A stretch of DNA of 6,645 bases from Planctomycetota bacterium (GCA_030673355.1 DAOVJF010000150.1:1-6645), one strand, 5' to 3'; counted from the stretch's first letter, positions 1 to 5,990 are shown. Program-made: numbers and translations. The notes: a model not told the origin generated them from the letters alone.

Positions 1-2
1 AT

Positions 3-362
3 TTTGTCATACTTAAAAAAATTGAAATAGCAACGTTGACCAGCACTATTGATGACGTTAAAGATGAGATTACAGGAATTGAGAATAAGGTTAAAAAAGC
101 AATTAACCGAGACCATGAAATAATATCAGATCTATTAATAATTGCGGCAATATATGGCTCAGATCATGACCATTCTATGGATGTAACGGAGAAGCTAAAC
201 GAACTTGTAAAAAACAATGAAATAAATGTGAAAGCAACTAATATTCTATTCGGAGATGATCCTCACAAATTAGTTAAGAAAAAAGTCTTTATAACGTATC
301 GATATGGTGGTCAGAATCAATTTAAGGTATTTGATGAAAATGAAATGATTATATTGCCTTGA
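3..362 (+). CDS. C-terminal part of an unidentified protein ending in a DUF3395/DnaJ-C11-tail-like beta domain; cut by window edge
   Basis: The frame stays open to the first bases of the window, with no stop upstream of the TTG at 36. The real start is therefore probably outside, and the TTG would otherwise be a weak start with no ribosome binding site. Counting from that TTG, residues 1-35 are charged and helical, probably coiled coil (repeated D/E/K around IDDVKDEI and IENKVKKAI). The last 70 or so form a compact beta domain: IIAAIYG, then DVTEKLNELVKNNEINV, then LFGDDP, then a strand like VFITYRYGG, ending EMIILP. This order (A-x-YG, D-V-T, a 'GDP' turn, a K-x-Y strand, a final LP) resembles, from memory, the small C-terminal domain called DUF3395 at the tail of DNAJC11-like and various bacterial proteins. 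Its function is unknown. GC is about one third, clearly below the genes to its right, which suggests horizontal transfer. The stop is TGA at 360-362. Coding status is fairly sure; the domain call is moderate. Confidence 0.62.
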   Translation, partial: FVILKKIEIATLTSTIDDVKDEITGIENKVKKAINRDHEIISDLLIIAAIYGSDHDHSMDVTEKLNELVKNNEINVKATNILFGDDPHKLVKKKVFITYRYGGQNQFKVFDENEMIILP

Positions 363-443
363 ACCTCTCTTCTCTCTAGCCACACTCGTGTTTCAATTCT
401 CTGAAAAGAGGTTAATATGTCTCTCACTGCAGGGACTAACCTC
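362..443. repeat. Overlapping inverted repeats downstream of the AT-rich gene
   Basis: AACCTCT at 362-368 can pair with AGAGGTT at 407-413. The overlapping GAGGTTA at 408-414 can instead pair with TAACCTC at 437-443. The two pairings share the central arm and are mutually exclusive. No run of T follows either one, so this is not a standard intrinsic terminator. A perfect 10-bp palindrome CCGGCGCCGG lies just beyond at 454-463. With 7-bp arms and long loops the structures could be chance. Confidence 0.3.
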
Positions 444-527
444 CATGCGGATCCCGGCGCCGGACTAAGTTAACGAAACACAAGGGAAAGGTGATAAAAA
501 AAGGAAACACCTGAAAAATTGGAGAAC
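363..527. other. Gene-free gap between two convergent genes; composition changes across it
   Basis: This 165-bp stretch separates the end of the AT-rich gene from the end of the minus-strand aspartate kinase gene. Besides the inverted repeats it holds a weak hairpin, AGGTG at 489-493 with CACCT at 508-512 and an A-rich loop. That hairpin could act as a poor terminator for the kinase transcript, but no T-run follows its stem on the minus strand. I see no open reading frame or RNA gene in it. Confidence 0.45.
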
Positions 528-1826
528 CTACCTACCCGCGATAACCTCATCCAGTCTCGCCGAGACCGCTAGTCGCCTCAGCAACCTTGTCGTATCTTCC
601 CTGTCGTTCCATTCCACATACACTGCCACGTCTCCCTGCAATGTGATCAGGTCCACAACATTAATTTCGTTTTCGGCAAGTAGTTTCGCGATGTGGGAGA
701 GTATCCCCGGCTGGTCCTGGAATTTCGGCGATGAGATCGTTATTCGCGCCACCTGCTTCCGGAGCGACATCGATTTGAATATCGCTTCCGCCTGAAGTTG
801 ATCGTGGATTTTGTGGTAGGCGAGTTCGCATTTTTCTTCCGGCACGAAAATTCCCATGTAGCCGTGCGTCACCGCAAGGCCGTGGAACGAGATATCGGCT
901 TCGGACAGGCTCGCAGCAAGGTGGCTCAATAATCCCGCGTCCTCGATCGCCTCTTCACCGACAACACTGATCAACGCGAGCGGGAACGGTGTGGAGCGAA
1001 GGGTCGCGCGAAGGAAACCCTCGATAAGCGTCCCGCCATCGGTTAATTCATCCGCCTTGAAATGCACCACCCGCGCGCGCATGTCGGGGGTTTTGTGTTC
1101 GAGAGAATGCGGATGAAGCACAAGCGCTCCACCACGCGCCATTGTATCGAGCTGGTCGGTGGAGATGACAGTAATTTTACCCGGGGATTCGATAGAGTTT
1201 GGATCGGCTACGAGGACGCCTTCGGTATCGGTAACAATAATTACCTCATCCGCGGCGAGAATTTTCCCGAGGAAGAATGCGGTGGTATCCGATCCCCCGC
1301 GTCCGAGCGTGATCAATTTGCCCATCGGATCGCGAGCGAGGAATCCGCATACTACCGGCGTGATCCCCTTTTCGAGCATTGGACGGATGTGATCGTTAAT
1401 TCGCTTTCGGCTCTCCTTGTTGTGGAGCGTGATCCGACGGTCCTCGTTCACTTTCTCAATGCTGAGCGCCGACTCGCCTTCTTCGGACGCGAGTACCGGC
1501 CAGGCTTCATCGGTTGGAAGCACCGCGCGTGCCGGGCATCCCAGGGCCTCGAGACTTGCCGCGAACAGGGTGGCCGATGTCATCTCGCCGAACGCCGCCA
1601 CCCGAACCGTGTCCCGTGGGGTTGGTTTCCCTTCTGTCACTTCATGCGCGAGTGAGATCAATCGGCTGGTTTCATCACCCATTGCGCTAACGACAACGAC
1701 GACACTGTCTGAAGCGGTGATTTTCGCCACTTTCTGGGCGTTCAGGAGAAAACATTCGGAGTTACGAAGCGTTTTGCCTCCGAATTTGATTACAAGGGTC
1801 CTCGATGCGATCATGGATTCAGACAT
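528..1826 (-). CDS. lysC: Aspartate kinase, monofunctional, with two C-terminal ACT domains
   Basis: Phosphorylates L-aspartate with ATP to beta-aspartyl phosphate in the cytoplasm, the first step toward Lys, Thr, Met and diaminopimelate. The amino acid kinase fold spans about residues 10-270. It shows the N-terminal KFGG (14-17), the VVVVVSAMG strand (42-50), GE at 80-81, the family-defining GRGGSDTTA block (175-183) and TDTEGVLVADP (199-209). ACLB-style regulation is carried by ACT repeats at about 285-345 and 357-420; the second has the usual DQPGILSHIAKLL pattern. In this family the ACT domains bind feedback inhibitors such as lysine or threonine; which one cannot be read here. At 432 residues it is close to family length. 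The usual KFGG(T/S)S reads KFGGKTL here. ATG at 1826 is the longest start; M5 (ATG at 1814) is an alternative only 9 residues before KFGG. It lies 62 bp downstream of the glycosyltransferase gene on the same strand and may have its own promoter. No homoserine dehydrogenase domain is fused. Confidence 0.93.
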   Translation of the reverse strand: MSESMIASRTLVIKFGGKTLRNSECFLLNAQKVAKITASDSVVVVVSAMGDETSRLISLAHEVTEGKPTPRDTVRVAAFGEMTSATLFAASLEALGCPARAVLPTDEAWPVLASEEGESALSIEKVNEDRRITLHNKESRKRINDHIRPMLEKGITPVVCGFLARDPMGKLITLGRGGSDTTAFFLGKILAADEVIIVTDTEGVLVADPNSIESPGKITVISTDQLDTMARGGALVLHPHSLEHKTPDMRARVVHFKADELTDGGTLIEGFLRATLRSTPFPLALISVVGEEAIEDAGLLSHLAASLSEADISFHGLAVTHGYMGIFVPEEKCELAYHKIHDQLQAEAIFKSMSLRKQVARITISSPKFQDQPGILSHIAKLLAENEINVVDLITLQGDVAVYVEWNDREDTTRLLRRLAVSARLDEVIAGR

Positions 1827-1836
1827 ATCTCAATAT

Positions 1837-1865
1837 ATTTTACATGAAAGCTGGATGGATAGTAA
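1837..1865 (-). promoter_or_regulatory. Candidate sigma70-type promoter for the aspartate kinase gene
   Basis: On the minus strand TTACTA (1865-1860) and TAAAAT (1842-1837) are separated by exactly 17 bases, matching the -35 and -10 consensus at 4 and 5 of 6 positions. Transcription would begin near 1830, only a few bases before the ATG at 1826. The mRNA would then be almost leaderless, or would use the second ATG at 1814. This is read by eye in an AT-rich spacer, so a chance match is possible. Confidence 0.32.
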
Positions 1866-1888
1866 GGGGAAGTTCATTTTTTGAATTT

Positions 1889-2737
1889 TCACAACCTCGC
1901 CAGGATTCCCCTGCGGTAGAGATTAATTTTTCCCCTCAAATAAAATAAAAACCGGAAGAAATCCATCGATGTCCTGATCACCTTCAGCTTGCTCGCTCCT
2001 TCCTCCCTCACCCGATGAGTCACACCGCATTCGACCATCGGGTGTCCAAGCGCGTTCAGTTTCAAAATAATTTCCGTCGGAGTCTGGAAACCGTTGGTCT
2101 CGATTCTCAGGTTCCGGATGACATCCCCCCCGATCAGTTTAAAGGCGCAGTTTGTGTCGCGATGCCCGATCCCGAACAGCACCCTTACAATTATGTTCAA
2201 TCCCCGATCCGCGAATACCCGTATGAATGAATCCTTCTTTTTCATACGGTACCCGGCCACACAATCAATTTCACCAGTTTTCTTTCCATGGATTTTTAAA
2301 AGCAATCGCGGAAGGTCGCCCGGATGAAACTGCCCGTCCGAATCGATTGTCGCTACCCACTCCCCGCGCGAAGCGGCGATCGCGTCCGAGAGAGCGCGGC
2401 CGTATCCCTGGTTTCTCTCAAGGTGCGTTACGATCACAAGGTTGGGCATCTCCTCCTGAAGATTTAAGAGAATATCCGGGGTTCGATCTGAAGAACAATC
2501 GTTTGTGACAACTCTTTCCCCCCAGCGAGCTCCGTTTAGCGATCCTGAGATGGGAGCATTGCCGATCCCCGCGGCACTGAACGCATCCTGGCATTCGTTG
2601 ACCGTCCGCTCTATGTTGTCCTCTTCGTTCCATGCCGGCATTGCGAAACTGACGAAAGGCATGGCCGCTTCGGCATCCGCTTTTGTCCGCCGCACAATCA
2701 CAAGCGGATCGGGGTATGTTACAACGATCTCTGCCAT
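1889..2737 (-). CDS. Family 2 glycosyltransferase, polyprenyl-phosphate sugar synthase (DPM1)-like
   Basis: A GT-A fold sugar transferase that probably moves a sugar from a nucleotide donor to a lipid phosphate or glycan acceptor at the inner face of the membrane. Visible motifs are PAWNEEDNI (34-42) for nucleotide binding; TNDCSSDRT (78-86), replacing the common VDDGSxDxT; NQGYGRAL (109-116); the metal-binding DSD (132-134) in TIDSDGQFHPGDL; DTNCAFKLI (194-202); and HRVREEGASKLK (241-252), the conserved HR..G.SK segment of dolichol-phosphate-mannose-synthase-like enzymes. At 282 residues it is slightly long. About 25 residues precede the usual start of the fold, and there is a loop insertion at about 57-74. 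M26 (ATG 2662-2660) would remove the extension, and neither start has a clear Shine-Dalgarno. There is no membrane helix, so it is not of the ArnC/GtrB type with C-terminal TM pairs. It precedes lysC by 62 bp on the same strand, with no obvious functional link. Donor and acceptor are unknown. Confidence 0.85.
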   Translation of the reverse strand: MAEIVVTYPDPLVIVRRTKADAEAAMPFVSFAMPAWNEEDNIERTVNECQDAFSAAGIGNAPISGSLNGARWGERVVTNDCSSDRTPDILLNLQEEMPNLVIVTHLERNQGYGRALSDAIAASRGEWVATIDSDGQFHPGDLPRLLLKIHGKKTGEIDCVAGYRMKKKDSFIRVFADRGLNIIVRVLFGIGHRDTNCAFKLIGGDVIRNLRIETNGFQTPTEIILKLNALGHPMVECGVTHRVREEGASKLKVIRTSMDFFRFLFYLRGKINLYRRGILARL

Positions 2738-2801
2738 TACATGAATAATACTTTTTTAACGCCAAAGAATCCAGATCATGTGGTAATGTTGTTAATGAAT
2801 T
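2738..2801. promoter_or_regulatory. Divergent intergenic region driving the glycosyltransferase and the zinc-ribbon gene
   Basis: Only 64 bp separate two start codons pointing away from each other, so promoters for both genes must lie here or overlap the coding ends. It is AT-rich with a T6 run near 2753. A TATTAT on the minus strand and TAATGT-like hexamers on the plus strand are possible -10 boxes, but I find no convincing -35 partner. Neither gene shows a Shine-Dalgarno. Confidence 0.4.
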
Positions 2802-3407
2802 ATGGCTTTCAAATGCCCGAAATGCGAGGCTGAATTTTACGACAGGCTCAAGTACTGCCCGGAGTGCGGGTTCGATTTCACCTCGGGACAGAAACGCTGC
2901 CCGAAATGCCGCCAGCAGATTGCCATCGATTCGGAAATCTGCCCGGAATGCGGGCTCGACTTCGAGCAGTGGTCCTATTTCGTACCCCGATTAGTTGTAT
3001 TTTCCATCGCTGGCCTGGTTTTAATTATCATCCTTGTCTTTCCTTTGATCTGGAAATCGGCGCCCGGTCTTCATGACAAGGGAATTATCCAGGATGGGCA
3101 GCTCATGACCGATGTGGCCGGGCAGTCGATGGTTCCGATGTTCATCCACTGGGGTACCGGGGAACGATATATCGCCAGGGCCGCCGAGAATGCCGGGTAT
3201 GGTGTCGATACGGATTTTATGGACAACCTGATCCCGCTACCCCCCGAGGTGATATTCCATTATGATCTTTATCCGGGTGAGCGCGTCTGGATTATCCAGA
3301 GGAAGAAGGGCTCTTCCACCAACTGGGTCAGGATTGGCCGCTGGGGGGAATTAAAGCACGACAAGTATGGATGGGTTCACGCGACAAACATCCGTGCCGT
3401 GGAGTGA
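2802..3407 (+). CDS. Membrane protein with two N-terminal zinc ribbons and an outer SH3-like domain
   Basis: Unrecognised as a named family; its architecture is clear. Four CxxC knuckles (CPKC 5-8, CPEC 19-22, CPKC 33-36, CPEC 47-50) make two tandem zinc ribbons of the double-zinc-ribbon type. They are followed by a single hydrophobic helix at about 61-83 and a C-terminal portion of about 118 residues. Its end (about 157-199) looks like a bacterial SH3 barrel: GERVWII, then NWVRIG, then YGWVHATNIR, the common 'W.kV....GWV....l' pattern. With no signal peptide and a cytoplasmic zinc module, the likely topology is N-in/C-out, so the SH3 part would face the periplasm or outside. That pairing suggests a cell-envelope scaffold or sensor, but this is inference. 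ATG at 2802 is chosen because CPKC begins three residues later. No Shine-Dalgarno is visible. It converges on the PLP enzyme gene with a 16-bp gap. Confidence 0.8.
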   Translation: MAFKCPKCEAEFYDRLKYCPECGFDFTSGQKRCPKCRQQIAIDSEICPECGLDFEQWSYFVPRLVVFSIAGLVLIIILVFPLIWKSAPGLHDKGIIQDGQLMTDVAGQSMVPMFIHWGTGERYIARAAENAGYGVDTDFMDNLIPLPPEVIFHYDLYPGERVWIIQRKKGSSTNWVRIGRWGELKHDKYGWVHATNIRAVE

Positions 3408-3423
3408 GACCGCGCAATCTCCT

Positions 3424-4620
3424 TTAAACACCAACAACCGCCTTTGCTTTTTGTATCGCTGTCTCAAGGTCCTCAATCAGGTCGTCGGTATCCTCACACC
3501 CGACCGATAACCTGACCAGGTTATCGGTGAGTCCCTGCATCTCCCTTAATTCTTTCGGTACCTTCGCGTGGGTCATGCTCGCGGGATGCTGAATAAGGCT
3601 GTCGACTGTCCCCAGGCTGACCGCGAGAATGAAAATTTCCGTGTTGTTCAAAAGTTCCTTCGCAGCTTCGTAACCGCCTTTTAATTCAAACGCGACCATC
3701 CCGGAAAATCCCTTCATCTGTCTCTTCGCTGTTTCATGACCAGGATCGTTCGGAAGCCCGGGATACATGACTTTATCGATATCCGGATGTTTCTCAAGGA
3801 ATTCAGCGACCGCCAGACCATTCGCGTTGTGACGTTCCATTCTCATGGAGAGGGTTTTCAAGCCCCTGAGATAGAGGAATGAATCAAACGGGCTGCTGAC
3901 CGGACCGGTACCGGTCCGATAATTTCGCACGACTTCTGTATCCTCTGTTTTGCCAATTACACAACCGCCGATCACATCACCATGCCCGTTCAGATATTTT
4001 GTCGCGGAATGTATGACCATATCGGCGCCGAGAGTTAGCGGTGTCTGATTGTAGGGGGTCGCGTATGTATTATCGATAATTATCTTGACTCCGGACTCAT
4101 GGCACAGATCGCTTACCACTTTTATGTCGGTGATCTTGTTTGTTGGATTAGCCGGGGTTTCAAGGAAGCAGAATTTTGTTTCCGGTCTTATGGCTTTTTT
4201 AATTTCGTCGGGATCGGCTGTGTTAACGAATGTTGTGGGAATTCCGTAATTTGCAAAGATATCCCCGAACAAGCTGAGTGAAGGACCATACAGGGTGTCT
4301 CCGGAGATGAGATGGTCGCCCTGTTTCATGAAAGGAAGTGTGGATCCCTGGATCGCGGCAAGTCCGCTGGGAAACACAACAGCTTCCTCAGCTTCCTCAA
4401 GGCTGGCAAGCACACGTTCGAGGGCTTCAGTGGTTGGATTTCCCAGCCGGGTATAGATGTGTCCTTCAGCTTCACCCGCGAACAGCGCTGCGCCATGGTC
4501 CGGCGAGTCGAACCAGAATGTGCTCGTCTGGAAAATCGGCATCGCGTGCGCATGCAATGGCTTATTATGGCCATCTGCATGGAGCTGCCTTGTTGTAAAA
4601 CCGAGTTTCTTTTTATTCAT
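3424..4620 (-). CDS. Cys/Met metabolism PLP-dependent enzyme (gamma-lyase / sulfhydrylase family)
   Basis: A fold-type I PLP enzyme of the trans-sulfuration family, acting on sulfur amino acids or O-acyl homoserine in the cytoplasm. Full length (398 residues). Key residues: YTR (56-58), which contacts the phosphate of the neighbouring subunit's cofactor; Tyr111 in TLYG, the stacking/acid-base tyrosine; Asp183 in IIDNTYATP, which holds the pyridine nitrogen; Lys208 in SATKYLNGHGD, the Schiff-base lysine; and Arg370 in NLVRLSVG, which binds the substrate carboxylate. The C-terminal half (AVSLGTVDSLIQHPASMTH, 333-351) resembles methionine gamma-lyase. However, the lyase-specific Cys after TLYG is Pro113, and the Lys-Asp pair of Pseudomonas methionine gamma-lyase aligns by eye to Arg235-Thr236. 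Cystathionine gamma-lyase/synthase usually has Glu where Val334 stands. Possible activities are therefore methionine gamma-lyase, cystathionine gamma-lyase/synthase or O-acetylhomoserine sulfhydrylase. The ATG has an AAGAGGA Shine-Dalgarno at 4635-4629, about 8 bases upstream. Confidence 0.9.
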   Translation of the reverse strand: MNKKKLGFTTRQLHADGHNKPLHAHAMPIFQTSTFWFDSPDHGAALFAGEAEGHIYTRLGNPTTEALERVLASLEEAEEAVVFPSGLAAIQGSTLPFMKQGDHLISGDTLYGPSLSLFGDIFANYGIPTTFVNTADPDEIKKAIRPETKFCFLETPANPTNKITDIKVVSDLCHESGVKIIIDNTYATPYNQTPLTLGADMVIHSATKYLNGHGDVIGGCVIGKTEDTEVVRNYRTGTGPVSSPFDSFLYLRGLKTLSMRMERHNANGLAVAEFLEKHPDIDKVMYPGLPNDPGHETAKRQMKGFSGMVAFELKGGYEAAKELLNNTEIFILAVSLGTVDSLIQHPASMTHAKVPKELREMQGLTDNLVRLSVGCEDTDDLIEDLETAIQKAKAVVGV

Positions 4621-4682
4621 TTTTTTTATCCTCTTGCCTTCAGGTCAGCAAAGAATTATTCCGTAATACCCTCCACAGGCTG

Positions 4683-4691
4683 ATTGTACCA
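4683..4691 (-). promoter_or_regulatory. Candidate extended -10 promoter for the PLP enzyme gene
   Basis: The minus strand reads TGGTACAAT here: a TACAAT -10 box (5 of 6 to consensus) preceded by the TGn extension that can replace a good -35. No TTGACA-like hexamer sits 16-18 bases upstream, where the sequence is mostly T. Transcription would start near 4676, giving a leader of about 55 bases that ends with the Shine-Dalgarno. Confidence 0.33.
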
Positions 4692-4830
4692 CCGCGGACA
4701 AAAAAAATCCGTTTGTAATATGAAAAAATGTTGAGGTTAACTTGCACCAGGTCATGTATTCACAGAACATTCTATGTACCTTTGAAAATCTGTGACGCGT
4801 ACACAAGTCCGGCTGCATTCCCCTGAATAA

Positions 4831-4850
4831 TTCATGCTTAACGGCATGAA
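4831..4850. repeat. Small hairpin downstream of the HDOD gene
   Basis: TTCATGC at 4831-4837 and GCATGAA at 4844-4850 form a perfect 7-bp stem with a 6-base loop. On the minus strand it lies about 75 bases past the HDOD stop and is followed by TTATTC, which is too poor in T for a strong intrinsic terminator. It may slow polymerase or protect the transcript end. Confidence 0.35.
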
Positions 4851-4926
4851 AAATGTTCTATCCGTTAACACTGACCGGAATTTACTTATCCCTTAAGTTA
4901 TTGGAGCGGGTAATGTCGATCACGTA

Positions 4927-5862
4927 CTACTTAACGGGCAGCTTCCAGATACCCTTATCGCCTTTTTTCTTCCCGGCATCCTCAACGAGAATGGGACTCG
5001 GTCGTCGGAATACTTCCATGCGGTCGATGAAACTCTCGAAGAATACCATATGTTTCTGAAGATCGTTGACGACCATTGTATATGCTGCCATCGTCAGAAA
5101 ATGGAAGCTCTCGCAGGCTTCGGCGCACTTCTCGTAGCCGCATTTTACATAGAAACCTTCATCGGTTTGCTGGGCAAGGATATTCGCTGTCGCGGTGACA
5201 GCCACAAAGTCTGCCATGTCACCGGCGGATTCGGGATTGTGATGATGCGCGATAACTGCCCTCAGGTTCTCAGGGAAACTCCATCTATCCGCGATGATCC
5301 GGCCGACTATGCAATGATTGACTTCGAACAGGCTCTTCTCAGCCTGGAGGAAATTCAATCCTTCGTTTGACATTACCTCCAGCACTTCCCTGTACTCTGC
5401 CGAAAAATACTGCAGTAAAAGAATTTTCCCGATATCATGAAGCAGCCCTGCAAGCGATTGTATCTCGGCATCCGGAAGACGATCCGCAACTGCTATCGCC
5501 CTCGCTGCGGTACTGGTAGCGAACGAGTGCCGCCAGAACTGTTTCATGTCGAAACCGCCAGTCGCGGACAGATCGATAATCGATATACTCATCACCAGGT
5601 TTCTGACCGTTGAGAATCCAAGCAGGGGAATCGCTCGCGACAGGGTATCGACTTTCCCGGGCAGCCCGTAGAATGCCGAGTTAACCAGTTTAAGAACCTT
5701 GGCGGCGATTGCCTGGTCGCGTGAGATAACATTTTCAAGGTCGTTCGATGAAGTATTTTTATCGTTTACGATCTCGTTGACTTTAAAGACAACGTCCGGA
5801 AGGGTCGGAAGTTCCTTGATTTTTTCAAGGGCTCTGCTGATATTTAATTCGCGTCTGGCCAA
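4927..5862 (-). CDS. HDOD-domain signal transduction protein
   Basis: Cytoplasmic regulator with an HDOD domain, a branch of the HD superfamily found in bacterial signalling, motility and c-di-GMP-linked circuits, usually without proven enzyme activity. The domain covers about residues 10-210. It has the LPTLP opening (18-22), the LVNSAFYG helix end (59-66), AIPLLG (77-82), LLHDIGK (140-146), and VNHCIVGRIIADRW followed by FPENL (181-200). The metal-type residues His112, His142-Asp143, His183 and a His triplet 206-208 are kept, more than in many HDOD proteins. Residues after about 235 (a Cys-containing helix and a basic KKKGDKG tail) are unassigned. There is no receiver, GGDEF or EAL domain fused, so an outside partner must supply input. 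The TTG at 5862 is the start because an in-frame TAA lies 7 bases upstream and no ATG follows until residue 91. An out-of-frame ATG at 5867 overlaps it. It is flanked by intergenic DNA on both sides and appears monocistronic. Confidence 0.9.
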   Translation of the reverse strand: MARRELNISRALEKIKELPTLPDVVFKVNEIVNDKNTSSNDLENVISRDQAIAAKVLKLVNSAFYGLPGKVDTLSRAIPLLGFSTVRNLVMSISIIDLSATGGFDMKQFWRHSFATSTAARAIAVADRLPDAEIQSLAGLLHDIGKILLLQYFSAEYREVLEVMSNEGLNFLQAEKSLFEVNHCIVGRIIADRWSFPENLRAVIAHHHNPESAGDMADFVAVTATANILAQQTDEGFYVKCGYEKCAEACESFHFLTMAAYTMVVNDLQKHMVFFESFIDRMEVFRRPSPILVEDAGKKKGDKGIWKLPVK

Positions 5863-5990
5863 GGCATTTTACCCGGATTGGTGAAATCTATAGTATTATC
5901 CAGTTTGGGTAGTAAAAATTTATTTAAATCTTTAAAAATGAAACCAGAATGTTTACTGTTTATCCATTATCAGGATGAAGGTGGCGATCG
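5863..5990. promoter_or_regulatory. Divergent AT-rich promoter region for the HDOD and PH-like genes
   Basis: The two genes point away from each other across 128 bp, so both promoters should lie here. On the minus strand TTTACT (5916-5911) and TATAGA (5892-5887) are 18 bases apart and could drive the HDOD gene with a start near 5880. On the plus strand I see no equally convincing pair. Confidence 0.4.
5978..5984 (+). promoter_or_regulatory. Ribosome binding site that fixes the start of the PH-like gene
   Basis: AAGGTGG lies six bases before the ATG at 5991, near the ideal spacing, and is one of only two clear Shine-Dalgarno sites in the window. It supports the ATG at 5991 over the later Met14. 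Confidence 0.6.

Larger units (their letters stand above)
4621..4926. other. 306-bp intergenic region upstream of the PLP enzyme and downstream of the HDOD gene
   Basis: Both flanking genes are on the minus strand, so this holds the end of the HDOD transcript and the leader of the PLP enzyme. I see a candidate promoter near 4683-4691, the ribosome binding site at 4629-4635 and a small hairpin at 4831-4850. An 8-bp inverted repeat (AGAACATT at 4764-4771, AATGTTCT at 4852-4859) has no obvious role. I looked for a SAM riboswitch or T-box, as might precede a sulfur amino acid gene, and did not find the conserved segments. The plus-strand frame starting at 4853 runs into the HDOD gene antisense and is not credible. 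Confidence 0.5.

Noticed and set aside
436..476. Possible integron attC-like site (TAAC ... GTTA around a palindrome)
   Set aside because: The boxes do not match the RYYYAAC/GTTRRRY core rules, and the span of about 40 bases is too short.
1062..1655. 197-residue plus-strand open frame antisense to aspartate kinase
   Set aside because: It lies wholly inside the kinase gene, which has clear motifs. The translation is rich in Arg, His, Cys and Trp with no domain pattern, as expected of an antisense shadow.
1417..1884. 155-residue plus-strand open frame overlapping the kinase start
   Set aside because: Ser/Thr/Arg-rich low-complexity translation with no ribosome binding site or recognisable motif. 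The promoter side of the kinase explains the sequence.
2418..2765. 115-residue minus-strand frame overlapping the glycosyltransferase start
   Set aside because: It is out of frame with the glycosyltransferase, whose nucleotide-binding motifs in the same stretch are well preserved. The Cys/Arg-rich product has no domain pattern.
4380..4400. Tandem 9-base repeat (CAGCTTCCT twice)
   Set aside because: It lies inside the PLP enzyme gene and encodes the Glu-Glu-Ala repeat of a conserved helix; ordinary coding redundancy.
4312..4683. 123-residue plus-strand frame across the start of the PLP enzyme
   Set aside because: Antisense to a well conserved coding region; no ribosome binding site and no motif.
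4621..4926. SAM riboswitch or T-box upstream of the sulfur amino acid enzyme
   Set aside because: None of the conserved segments (for example the S-box core or the T-box TGG motif in context) is recognisable, and there is no terminator/antiterminator pair ahead of the start codon.
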